A stretch of DNA of 5,125 nucleotides. Source: JAABRB01 sp041617635. GTDB taxonomy: Bacteria > Pseudomonadota > Gammaproteobacteria > Burkholderiales > SG8-39. The translations under genes and the position numbers were made by a program. The notes under the pieces are model-generated. The model made no database searches and was not told the origin of the DNA. It saw only the letters and a program-made list of their open reading frames with translations. This document shows, in pieces, positions 1 to 5,125 of this stretch. The DNA lies in NCBI GenBank assembly GCA_041617635.1, contig JBFJOO010000161.1, positions 1 through 5,125 on the forward strand, in the 5' to 3' direction. Within the stretch, counting starts at the first letter, position 1. Each line of letters begins with the position of its first letter.

Positions 1-458
1 GATGGGAAGTGGTCGACCTGGCGCTGGCGGGGTTCGAGGTGACGGGGCTCGACTACGCCGACGAGGCGATTGCGCGCACGCATCGCAGCCTCGAGCGCGC
101 GGGGGTGAACGCGACCCTCGAGCAGGCCAACGTGCTGGCGTGGCAGCCGGATCGCGCGTTCGACGCGATCTACGAGCAGACCTGCCTGTGCGCGCTGTAT
201 CCGGACCAGTGGCGCGAGTACGCCGACCGGCTCTACAAGTGGGTGAAGCCGGGCGGCAAGCTCTTTGCGCTCTTCTTGCAGTGGCTGCGCGAGGGCGCGG
301 CGGAGGGCAGCATCCAGGGGCCGCCGTACCACTGCGACATCAACGCCATGCGCGCCTTGTTTCCGGAAGCGCGCTGGGCCTGGCCCAAGCCGCCGTACCC
401 GCGCACCGCGCATCCGGCGGGGATCGCCGAGCTGGCGGTGGTGCTTGCCCGACGCTGA
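1..458 (+). CDS. SAM-dependent methyltransferase, TPMT-like (5' end outside window)
   Basis: This is the C-terminal part of a class I SAM-dependent methyltransferase. The reading frame is already open at base 3 (WEVVDLALAGFEVTGLDYAD) and ends at TGA 456-458, giving about 151 visible residues. The glycine-rich SAM motif I lies upstream of the window; roughly 45 residues are probably missing, judged from the usual length of about 200. Visible landmarks are the beta-2 acidic stretch (VTGLDYADEAIA), where the Asp would bind the SAM ribose, then FDAIYEQTCLCALYPDQW and the YADRLYKWVKPGGKLFALF strand. That order and the CAL-P-x-x-W/R-x-x-Y pattern resemble the thiopurine S-methyltransferase superfamily (PF05724). 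Bacterial members act on varied small molecules, so the substrate cannot be named. The GTG at base 9 is internal, not a start. The gene converges on the metallopeptidase gene with 22 bp between stops and no visible terminator. A broken second copy of part of it lies at 3853-3942. Confidence 0.85.
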   Translation, partial: WEVVDLALAGFEVTGLDYADEAIARTHRSLERAGVNATLEQANVLAWQPDRAFDAIYEQTCLCALYPDQWREYADRLYKWVKPGGKLFALFLQWLREGAAEGSIQGPPYHCDINAMRALFPEARWAWPKPPYPRTAHPAGIAELAVVLARR

Positions 459-480
459 GGAGGATCTGCCTGCATCTGGG

Positions 481-1041
481 TTAGCGGGCCGTCCGCACGT
501 CGACGGCGACAAGCCTCGGCTGCATATGCTCCGCGCGAAACCACGCCTGGATTGCAACCGCCTCGAACTCCGACCAGTCCGAATGAAGCGACGCCCTCTG
601 GTATGTCGCTTGCAGGTAGTGCACAAACTCGTGCGCCAGCGCGTCGTCGAGCGTCCCGCCGCGCTGCTCATAGACTGCCGCGTCGTCGATCAGGTAGATC
701 TCGTTCACAGCCAAAGCGAAGGCGGAGGCGAATGCACGCGGCCGGAACCCCCATTGGCGCTCGGCAGCCGCCTGCAGGCGCGCGAGCGGGGTCTTGCTCT
801 CGAGCAGCACTTCGGGCACTGGCGCTTCGCGCCGCAGAGTGATTCCCATGCGCTGCGCGACGGCCTCCAGGATGAATTTCGGTTCGTGGTGCAGCCTTAC
901 GATGCGCGCACCGACGTTGCGAGAAGGTGCTGCGCTGGTCATCGCGAGTGGCCGGTCGAAGAGCGACTCCTCGTCGGCACCTACCGCCAGCGTGGACACC
1001 ACCAGGGCAAGCGTGGCGCACACTTTACACGCGAGGTTCAT
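481..1041 (-). CDS. Small exported putative zinc metallopeptidase (HEFVH motif)
   Basis: Predicted 186-residue protein of unknown substrate. Residues 1-22 look like a Sec signal peptide: Lys6, a hydrophobic core ATLALVVSTLAV, and a likely cut after AVGA22. There is no lipobox, so a periplasmic or secreted protein is expected. The mature part carries HEFVH at residues 137-141 (bases 619-633), the HExxH zinc-binding and catalytic signature of zincin peptidases, inside LDDALAHEFVHYLQ. About 20 residues on, SEFEAVAIQAWFR offers Glu158 or Glu160 as a third ligand, as in gluzincins. From memory the layout resembles a proteobacterial domain of unknown function (DUF6647-like), which I could not verify. 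The ATG at 1041 is chosen because AAGGAG lies 6 bases upstream and the signal peptide begins there. An in-frame GTG at 1098 would bury the signal peptide behind 19 arginine- and proline-rich residues. The gene is divergent from the response regulator. Catalytic activity is inferred from the motif only. Confidence 0.8.
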   Translation of the reverse strand: MNLACKVCATLALVVSTLAVGADEESLFDRPLAMTSAAPSRNVGARIVRLHHEPKFILEAVAQRMGITLRREAPVPEVLLESKTPLARLQAAAERQWGFRPRAFASAFALAVNEIYLIDDAAVYEQRGGTLDDALAHEFVHYLQATYQRASLHSDWSEFEAVAIQAWFRAEHMQPRLVAVDVRTAR

Positions 1042-1047
1042 GGCACG

Positions 1048-1053
1048 CTCCTT
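1048..1053 (-). promoter_or_regulatory. Ribosome binding site of the metallopeptidase gene
   Basis: Read on the minus strand this is AAGGAG, followed by a 6-base spacer and then the ATG at 1041-1039. It is the best Shine-Dalgarno match seen in the window, and it decides the start in favour of the signal-peptide methionine over the upstream GTG at 1098. Confidence 0.8.
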
Positions 1054-1070
1054 GTGTGGTCGGATTGCAG

Positions 1071-1107
1071 GTCGCTGGAGCGCCCGGTTCGGGAACACGC
1101 CAGCGAC
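1071..1107. repeat. Nested inverted repeat upstream of the metallopeptidase gene
   Basis: GTCGCTGG (1071-1078) and CCAGCGAC (1100-1107) are perfect 8-base inverted arms 21 bases apart. A second small perfect stem, CCCG-GTT-CGGG (1083-1093), sits inside the loop. The structure lies 30 to 66 bases upstream of the metallopeptidase ATG. It could therefore form in that gene's 5' leader or act as an operator. There is no T-tract, so it does not look like an intrinsic terminator. Function is unknown. Confidence 0.4.
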
Positions 1108-1216
1108 ACGCGGAGTGTGGCGGCGCAGGAAACGGGAATAAATCAGTCAGGCGTCTTGATACTTCCGTCGCAGATCGGACCCTAGGAGCCGGTGACGGAC
1201 TGTCGCCACGAGGAGC

Positions 1217-1242
1217 CATGTGCCCCGGCGCAACGGCGCATG
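1217..1242. repeat. Imperfect inverted repeat upstream of the response regulator
   Basis: CATGTGCC (1217-1224) and GGCGCATG (1235-1242) are inverted arms matching at 7 of 8 positions; the eighth would be a G-U pair in RNA. They flank a 10-base loop. The repeat abuts the weak candidate promoter at 1240-1269, so it could be an operator for the response regulator. Nothing in the sequence identifies a binding protein. Confidence 0.25.
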
Positions 1243-1269
1243 ACCTTACGGAGTCTCCAGTACTAAAGT
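1240..1269 (+). promoter_or_regulatory. Weak candidate sigma70 promoter for the response regulator
   Basis: ATGACC (1240-1245, 4 of 6 to TTGACA), an 18-base spacer, and TAAAGT (1264-1269, 4 of 6 to TATAAT) sit in a locally AT-richer patch of an otherwise GC-rich region. TATGCT at 1269-1274 is an alternative -10 with no good -35. The start of transcription would fall near 1276, leaving a short leader before the ATG at 1304. The match is weak and chance is a real alternative. Confidence 0.25.
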
Positions 1270-1284
1270 ATGCTGTGACGAGTT

Positions 1285-1300
1285 GGAGGACGAGACCTCC
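1285..1300 (+). promoter_or_regulatory. Shine-Dalgarno inside a possible hairpin before the response regulator
   Basis: GGAGG (1285-1289) is the only good Shine-Dalgarno match before the ATG at 1304, but its spacing of 14 bases is long. It is followed by ACGAGA and then CCTCC (1296-1300), its exact complement. In mRNA the two could form a 5-bp all-GC stem with a 6-base loop, hiding the ribosome binding site. Whether this controls translation or is chance in GC-rich DNA cannot be told from sequence. Confidence 0.4.
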
Positions 1301-1303
1301 CGC

Positions 1304-1981
1304 ATGAAGGTGCTCGTAATTGACGATCACGTGCTGGTGCGCGACGCGTTGCGCGGCGTGCTCAAGGAGTCGCTGAAAGACGTCAACGTCGTCGAGGCGG
1401 CGGCCTGGCAGCAAGCACGCGTGGAGCTCGCGCGGGCACGGGATTTCGAGCTGGTCCTTCTCGATCTGGGACTGCCCGATCGGGATGGCTTCGAAGCCTT
1501 GGCTGAGCTGCGCGCGACCTATCCCGCTACCGCCGTCGTCGTACTTTCGGGCCGCGACGACCGTCAGAGCGTCGCCCGGGCGCTTGATCTGGGCGCGCTC
1601 GGCTACATCCCGAAGTCGGCGTCGCGGGAGGTAATGCTCAGCGCTCTCAACCTCATCGTTTCCGGCGGCATGTACATTCCGCCCGAGTTCCTCGCCAATC
1701 GCGATGCCGCACCGACCGGTCAGGCGGCGGCAGGCGCCGCTTCAGTGGGACGGCCAGATGCGAGCGCCGATCTGGGCCTCACAGGCAGGCAGCTCGACGT
1801 GCTCGCCCTGTTGATGCAGGGCAAGAGCAACAAGGCGATCTGTCGCGCCCTTGAGCTTGCCGAACCGACCGTGAAGAACCACGTGTCGGCGATCTTGCGA
1901 GCGCTGAAAGCCAGCAACCGCACCGAGGCGGTCATCGCGGCGCGCGCGCTGGGCGTGGAGTCCCGGCGCCGCGTCAGCTAG
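1304..1981 (+). CDS. Response regulator transcription factor, LuxR/NarL family
   Basis: 225-residue two-component response regulator that should bind DNA when phosphorylated. Residues 1-120 are the receiver domain: Asp7-Asp8 in the acidic pocket (MKVLVIDDH), phosphoacceptor Asp54 in VLLDLGLPDRDG, switch Ser82 in VLSGRDD, and Lys104 in YIPKSA. After an Ala/Gly-rich linker (about 130-155), residues 159-217 form a LuxR-type helix-turn-helix: LTGRQLDVLALLMQGKSNKAI, with recognition helix near EPTVKNHVSAILRAL. All key residues are present and the length is normal for the family. The ATG at 1304 is preferred because the protein then begins exactly at the first receiver strand. An in-frame TTG at 1283 overlaps the Shine-Dalgarno itself. 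The gene is divergent from the metallopeptidase gene and converges on the histidine kinase with an 8-bp overlap, which makes that kinase the likely partner. Target genes are unknown. Confidence 0.95.
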   Translation: MKVLVIDDHVLVRDALRGVLKESLKDVNVVEAAAWQQARVELARARDFELVLLDLGLPDRDGFEALAELRATYPATAVVVLSGRDDRQSVARALDLGALGYIPKSASREVMLSALNLIVSGGMYIPPEFLANRDAAPTGQAAAGAASVGRPDASADLGLTGRQLDVLALLMQGKSNKAICRALELAEPTVKNHVSAILRALKASNRTEAVIAARALGVESRRRVS

Positions 1982-3767
1982 GCGGGGCTTCACCCACGAC
2001 GTTCTTCGCGGACGGATTGCGCGTTCCGAGAAATCGATTCAACGCGTTGCGCAGTGCCATGGGCGGCACCGGTTTGTGCAGCAAGAGAAAGCCGCTCGCG
2101 CGAACGTCGCGCAACCGCTCCGGGTCGGATTCACCGCTGATCAGGAATGCGGGGACTTGCGCGCCGAGCGTGCCCCGTAGCAACTCGATGGCCTCGATAC
2201 CTCGCTTGCCGTCGGCCAGCCGATAGTCGGAGATGATCAGGTCCGGGGCACGCCCGAGCGCGGCGAGCCGCGCAAGCGCCTCCCGTTCGGTCAGGGCGCT
2301 CACCACGGTGCAGGCCCAGCTTTGCAGGAGGCCCCTCATACCGTCGAGCGCGAGCGCATCGTCGTCGATCACTACGACCACCTTGCCCGGCGCCGGGTCG
2401 CCAAGCATGCCGGAGAGGACCGCGGCATCGGCGGTTCTGGCGCGCGCCGCCACCTGCGGAATAGTGACCGCGAATCGCGACCCGTGTCCGACCCGGGAAC
2501 TCAGCTCGATGGAGTGGTCGAGCAGCCGGCACAACCGCTCGACGATGGCGAGCCCGAGCCCAAGGCCGCTTGGCGCATCGCTCTCGGGTGTGGCAAGCCT
2601 ATAGAACTCATCGAAAACGTGCTGCCGCAGATCGCTGGGAATTCCGGGTCCGCTGTCCCAGACCTCGAGGCGCAGCGTCTTGCGGCGGCGGCGGCATCCG
2701 ACGACCACGCCGCGCCGCGACGTGTAACGCACCGCATTGGAAACCAGGTTGAACAGTATCCGCTCCAGAAGGATGAAATCGCTTCGCGTCCAGGCGGAGC
2801 TCGGCACCACCCGTAGCCGCAGCCCCTTTTCGCGCGCCGACTCGGCAAACGTGGTCTCTACACGTTGCAGAAGCTGGTTGATCGGGAACTCGGTCGGGTT
2901 CGACTCGAGAATGCCGGCTTCGAGCTTGGACATGTCCAGCAGCGCGTTGAACAGCTCGTTGATGGCGCTGAGTGTCGCGTCGATCTGCGCCACGAGGCGG
3001 CCGCGCTCGGCGGGCTCGCTTGCTCGATGCAGTTGACCAACGTACAGATTCAACGCGTGCAGCGGCTGCCGCAGATCGTGGCTCGCGGCGGTCAAGAAAC
3101 GGGTCTTGTAGGTATTGGCGAGATCGAGCTGTCGGCTCTTTTCCTGGATCTCCTCGAATTGCCGCACGTTCTCGAGCGCGATCACGGCCTGCTCGGCAAA
3201 GGTCTTCAGCAACTCCTCCTGGGATTTCGCGATCGGTCCGGCCTGGGCCCAGCCGACGACGACCGCGCCGAGCGGCCTGCCGTCGCGCAGCATCGGTACC
3301 CCGAGCATGCGCCAGTTCCAGCCCATGGCCGTCGGAAAGCGTTGGTCGTATTCCGGGTCAGCCATGACGTTCTCTAGGCGGACGACCGACCTGCTGAGCA
3401 GCACGCGCCCGGAAACCTGCGAGGTGTCGGGGCGCATCGGGTACTTGGCGCGGAGCAACCTCTCATAATCTGGGCCCGTGCTGTAACTCGCGGCGTAGTG
3501 CAGCTGCTCGCCGTCGAACACGAACACGTTCGCAAACAGGCATCGGCACAGGGCGACGGCGCTGCGCACGATGGTCTTGAACACCGGGAGCGCATCGTTG
3601 GGCGAACTGCTGATGACGCGGAGGATCTCCGCCATCGCGGCCTTTTGCTTTCGGGATTCGGCGAGGTCCCGGTTGCGGGCGGCGAGCTGCCTTCTCAGCG
3701 CGGCATTCGCCTTTCTGGGTCTGGCGCTTTCGCCTTTCTGTCGCTTCGGCAGCATGCGCTTCGGCAT
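1974..3767 (-). CDS. Hybrid histidine kinase, GAF-HisKA-HATPase-REC
   Basis: About 597 residues from the ATG at 3767. A basic N-terminus and short coiled coil (about 10-50) lead into a GAF sensor domain (about 55-205). Then come HisKA (about 219-285) with phosphoacceptor His230 in ASHDLRQPLHAL, and HATPase_c (about 331-438). The ATPase boxes are intact: N box NLVSNAVRYT (Asn340, Asn344), G1 DSGPGIP (Asp371), F box VFDEFYRL, and G2 GLGLGLA. A C-terminal receiver (about 463-580) has acidic Asp468-470, phosphoacceptor Asp514 in IISDYRLAD, Ser544 and Lys565. No transmembrane segment or HPt domain is seen, so this is a cytoplasmic sensor whose ligand is unknown. The own receiver may act as a phosphate sink or relay point. 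The neighbouring response regulator is the likely partner. A TTG at 3830 would add 21 residues, but it coincides with a good -35 element, so I reject it. ATG 3755 is another possible start. Confidence 0.92.
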   Translation of the reverse strand: MPKRMLPKRQKGESARPRKANAALRRQLAARNRDLAESRKQKAAMAEILRVISSSPNDALPVFKTIVRSAVALCRCLFANVFVFDGEQLHYAASYSTGPDYERLLRAKYPMRPDTSQVSGRVLLSRSVVRLENVMADPEYDQRFPTAMGWNWRMLGVPMLRDGRPLGAVVVGWAQAGPIAKSQEELLKTFAEQAVIALENVRQFEEIQEKSRQLDLANTYKTRFLTAASHDLRQPLHALNLYVGQLHRASEPAERGRLVAQIDATLSAINELFNALLDMSKLEAGILESNPTEFPINQLLQRVETTFAESAREKGLRLRVVPSSAWTRSDFILLERILFNLVSNAVRYTSRRGVVVGCRRRRKTLRLEVWDSGPGIPSDLRQHVFDEFYRLATPESDAPSGLGLGLAIVERLCRLLDHSIELSSRVGHGSRFAVTIPQVAARARTADAAVLSGMLGDPAPGKVVVVIDDDALALDGMRGLLQSWACTVVSALTEREALARLAALGRAPDLIISDYRLADGKRGIEAIELLRGTLGAQVPAFLISGESDPERLRDVRASGFLLLHKPVPPMALRNALNRFLGTRNPSAKNVVGEAPPS

Positions 3768-3775
3768 CGGTAGAG

Positions 3776-3781
3776 CCCCGC
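3776..3781 (-). promoter_or_regulatory. Likely ribosome binding site of the histidine kinase
   Basis: On the minus strand this reads GCGGGG, 8 bases before the ATG at 3767-3765. It is only a partial Shine-Dalgarno match, but the spacing is good. It falls in the short leader expected from the promoter at 3802-3830. Confidence 0.4.
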
Positions 3782-3801
3782 GGACAGCCACTGCGACGCT
3801 C

Positions 3802-3830
3802 AGTATTGAAGGATTGTTTGCGCTGGTCAA
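3802..3830 (-). promoter_or_regulatory. Sigma70-like promoter of the histidine kinase
   Basis: On the minus strand, TTGACC (3830-3825, 5 of 6 to consensus), an ideal 17-base spacer, and AATACT (3807-3802, 4 of 6) form the best promoter match in the window. Transcription would start near 3795, giving a leader of about 28 bases to the ATG at 3767. The -35 element contains the TTG at 3830, which argues against that codon as translation start. Confidence 0.55.
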
Positions 3831-3846
3831 TCACCGTACTAGGTGA
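3831..3846. promoter_or_regulatory. Candidate operator next to the kinase promoter
   Basis: TCACC (3831-3835) and GGTGA (3842-3846) are perfect 5-base inverted arms with a 6-base spacer, directly upstream of the -35 box. Their centre lies about 43 bases before the inferred transcription start, a usual position for an activator site. The arms are short, so chance cannot be excluded and no binding protein is identified. Confidence 0.3.
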
Positions 3847-3852
3847 ATACGC

Positions 3853-3942
3853 GCCGACCGGCTTTATCAGTGGCTGGAGCCGGGCGGCACGCTGTTTGCG
3901 CTCTTCATGCAGTGGCTGCGCGAGGGCGCGGCGAAGGGCAGC
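3853..3942 (+). pseudogene. Relic of a second TPMT-like methyltransferase gene
   Basis: These 90 bases align without gaps to 222-311 of the methyltransferase gene, with 81 identical positions by my count. In the matching frame they encode ADRLYQWLEPGGTLFALF and then MQWLREGAAKGS, against ADRLYKWVKPGGKLFALF and LQWLREGAAEGS in the intact copy. Of nine differences, three are synonymous and six change the residue. Just upstream, GAATAC (3845-3850) matches GAGTAC (216-221), but two extra bases (3851-3852) break the frame. Before and after this stretch I find no clear continuation, so both the N-terminal SAM-binding half and the C-terminus are gone. The fragment has no function of its own that I can see. 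It lies between the kinase promoter and the M28 peptidase start. Confidence 0.8.
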
Positions 3943-3985
3943 CGATCCATCGCGACAGCCTACATGCTAGGCTCGCCGCAAGGCG

Positions 3986-4963
3986 ATGGCGTTGCGCATG
4001 CTCTTCTGGCTTCTGCTCGCCGCGGCGCTGGCATGGCTCCTTTGGTACATGATCAGGATGCCGGGCGAATCGTACCGGGGGCCCCTGGCGGCGCTCACCG
4101 AGGACGAGAGCCGGCTCGTGCGGTCGCTGCGCCGCCACGTCGAGGCGCTGGCGAGCCGCGAGCACAACATGTTCCGACCGGCCGAGCTCGAGGCCGCCGC
4201 GCGCTACCTCGAGACGGAGCTCGCCGGGATGGGTTATGCGCCGCAGGCGCAGCGGTTCCTCACCGGACGCGGCGAGGCGCGCAACATCGAGGTCGAGGTC
4301 CGCGGCACGGGCGACGCGTCCATCGTCGTCGGCGCACATTACGATTCGGTGGCCGGCGCCCCCGGCGCGAACGATAACGGTTCGGGCGTCGCGGCGACGC
4401 TGGAGCTCGCGCGCCGGCTGCGCGGCGCCGCGCCGGCGCGCACGCTGCGCTTCGTGTTCTTCGTCAACGAAGAGCCGCCTTTTTTCCGCGGCATGGACAT
4501 GGGCAGTCGCCGCTACGCCATGCGCGCGCGCGAACGAAACGAACGCATTGCGGCGATGTTCTCGCTGGAAACGATCGGCTGGTACTCCGAGCAGCCGGGC
4601 AGCCAAGGCTATCCCTTCCCGCTCTCGTTCTTCTACCCCTCGACCGGCGATTTCCTCGCCTTCGTCTCCAACCTGGGCTCGCGCGCGCTGCTGCACGAGT
4701 CGATCGCTTCGTTCCGCCGGCAGGCGCAGTTCCCGTCCGAGGGCCTGGCCGCGCCCGCGCTGATTCCGGGCGTGAACTGGTCGGACCACGCATCATTCTG
4801 GGAACAGGGCTATGCGGCGCTCATGGTCACCGACACCGCGCCCTATCGCTATCCCCATTACCACAGCGCGACCGACACCCCCGACAAGGTGGACTACGAG
4901 CGCCTGGCGCGCGTGGTGAGCGGGCTCGAGCGCATGCTGCGCGAGCTGGCGGCGCTACCCTAG
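3986..4963 (+). CDS. M28-family zinc peptidase, membrane-anchored
   Basis: 325-residue metallopeptidase of the M28 (aminopeptidase Y/S) family, expected to remove N-terminal residues from peptides with a two-zinc centre. Residues 5-23 form one hydrophobic segment with no clear cleavage site, so a single-pass anchor with a periplasmic catalytic domain is likely. Visible family motifs, with roles assigned by family: GAHYDSV (His118 ligand, Asp120), GANDNGSGVA (Asp130 bridging both zincs), VNEEPP (Glu162 general base, Glu163 ligand), SLETIG (Glu195 ligand), WSDHASFW, and PHYHSATDTPDKVD (His293 ligand). The catalytic set appears complete, so the enzyme should be active. Substrate is unknown. Start ATG 3986 has only AAGG two bases away as a ribosome site; ATG 3998 would shorten the protein by four residues. 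The gene converges on the LysR-type gene with 17 bp between them. No convincing promoter was found upstream; the sequence there is methyltransferase relic. Confidence 0.92.
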   Translation: MALRMLFWLLLAAALAWLLWYMIRMPGESYRGPLAALTEDESRLVRSLRRHVEALASREHNMFRPAELEAAARYLETELAGMGYAPQAQRFLTGRGEARNIEVEVRGTGDASIVVGAHYDSVAGAPGANDNGSGVAATLELARRLRGAAPARTLRFVFFVNEEPPFFRGMDMGSRRYAMRARERNERIAAMFSLETIGWYSEQPGSQGYPFPLSFFYPSTGDFLAFVSNLGSRALLHESIASFRRQAQFPSEGLAAPALIPGVNWSDHASFWEQGYAALMVTDTAPYRYPHYHSATDTPDKVDYERLARVVSGLERMLRELAALP

Positions 4964-4980
4964 CGTGTGGGCAACACGGG

Positions 4981-5125
4981 TCAAAACTTCCCGTCGTCGG
5001 GCAGTCGCTCGGCGAGGAAGTCGACGAACGCGCGCACCTTCGGCAGCAGATTGCGGCGCGAGACGTACACCGCGCTGATCGAGAGCTCGTGCGTGCCGTA
5101 GCCCGGCAACGCCTGCACCAGGCGC
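4981..5125 (-). CDS. LysR-type transcriptional regulator, C-terminal end (partial)
   Basis: Only the last 47 or so residues are in the window; the rest lies beyond the right edge. The minus-strand frame reads RLVQALPGYGTHELSISAVY, then VSRRNLLPKVRAFVDFLAER, then LPDDGKF and a TGA stop at 4983-4981. The pattern of a LV-x-x-LP turn, an alternating strand ending in AVY, then the R-x-LLPKVRAFVDFL final helix is characteristic of the end of the LysR substrate-binding domain. The DNA-binding domain and effector pocket are not visible, so neither target nor inducer can be suggested. It converges on the M28 peptidase gene with 17 bp between stops and no terminator hairpin. Confidence 0.85.
   Translation of the reverse strand, partial: RLVQALPGYGTHELSISAVYVSRRNLLPKVRAFVDFLAERLPDDGKF

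Noticed and set aside
459..480. Possible terminator between the convergent methyltransferase and metallopeptidase genes
   Set aside because: The 22-base gap has no stem and no T-tract. The same holds for the 17-base gap at 4964-4980.
1042..1098. GTG at 1098 as start of the metallopeptidase
   Set aside because: It would place 19 residues before a well-formed signal peptide, while ATG 1041 has AAGGAG at ideal spacing.
265..1185. Long plus-strand open frame of 306 codons
   Set aside because: It runs across the end of the methyltransferase and the antisense of the metallopeptidase, is Arg-rich, and shows no recognisable domain.
1260..1265. GTACTA shared between the regulator upstream region (1260-1265) and the kinase upstream region (3836-3841)
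   Set aside because: A six-base match between two regions of this size is expected by chance, and the flanks do not agree.
3768..3830. TTG at 3830 as start of the histidine kinase
   Set aside because: The codon lies inside the -35 element of a good promoter and has no Shine-Dalgarno; the 21 extra residues match no domain.
3907..4377. Plus-strand open frame beginning MQWLREGAAKGS
   Set aside because: Only its first dozen residues match the methyltransferase. The rest is an out-of-frame reading of the M28 gene, so it is part of the relic and not a gene.
3905..4789. Long minus-strand open frame of 294 codons
   Set aside because: It is antisense to the M28 peptidase gene, whose motifs are all intact. 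Its product is a low-complexity Arg/Ala/Gly-rich sequence typical of shadow frames in GC-rich DNA.

Overview
The window is GC-rich bacterial DNA with densely packed genes on both strands. The gene types (a GAF/hybrid histidine kinase with an H-box of the form SHDLRQPLHAL, a LuxR/NarL response regulator, a LysR C-terminus ending in a typical FVDFLAERL-like helix) suggest a proteobacterium, most likely a betaproteobacterium. That placement is inferred from protein style and base composition, not from a marker gene.

Layout, left to right: (1) the 3' part of a TPMT-like SAM-dependent methyltransferase (+, cut by the window edge, ends at 458). (2) A small exported protein with an HEFVH zinc-metallopeptidase motif (-, 481-1041), convergent with the methyltransferase. 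(3) A 262-bp divergent intergenic region (1042-1303) with several inverted repeats and a weak candidate promoter. (4) A LuxR/NarL-family response regulator (+, 1304-1981). (5) A soluble-looking GAF-HisKA-HATPase-REC hybrid histidine kinase (-, 1974-3767), tail to tail with the regulator and overlapping it by 8 bp. (6) A divergent region (3768-3985) that holds a good sigma70-like promoter for the kinase and a decayed, frameshifted fragment of a second copy of the methyltransferase gene. (7) A membrane-anchored M28-family zinc peptidase (+, 3986-4963). (8) The C-terminal end of a LysR-type regulator (-, 4981 to the window edge).

The kinase and response regulator are probably a two-component pair, each transcribed from its own outer promoter toward the shared 3' ends. 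Neither the signal nor the target genes can be read from the window. The two peptidases and the methyltransferase have no evident pathway link to the pair. The most unusual structural feature is the about 90-bp methyltransferase relic at 3853-3942, which is about 90% identical to 222-311. The two copies are in direct orientation and bracket the metallopeptidase, regulator and kinase genes. This points to a past duplication, insertion or deletion at this locus. I see no tRNA, rRNA, CRISPR array, insertion sequence or convincing intrinsic terminator.
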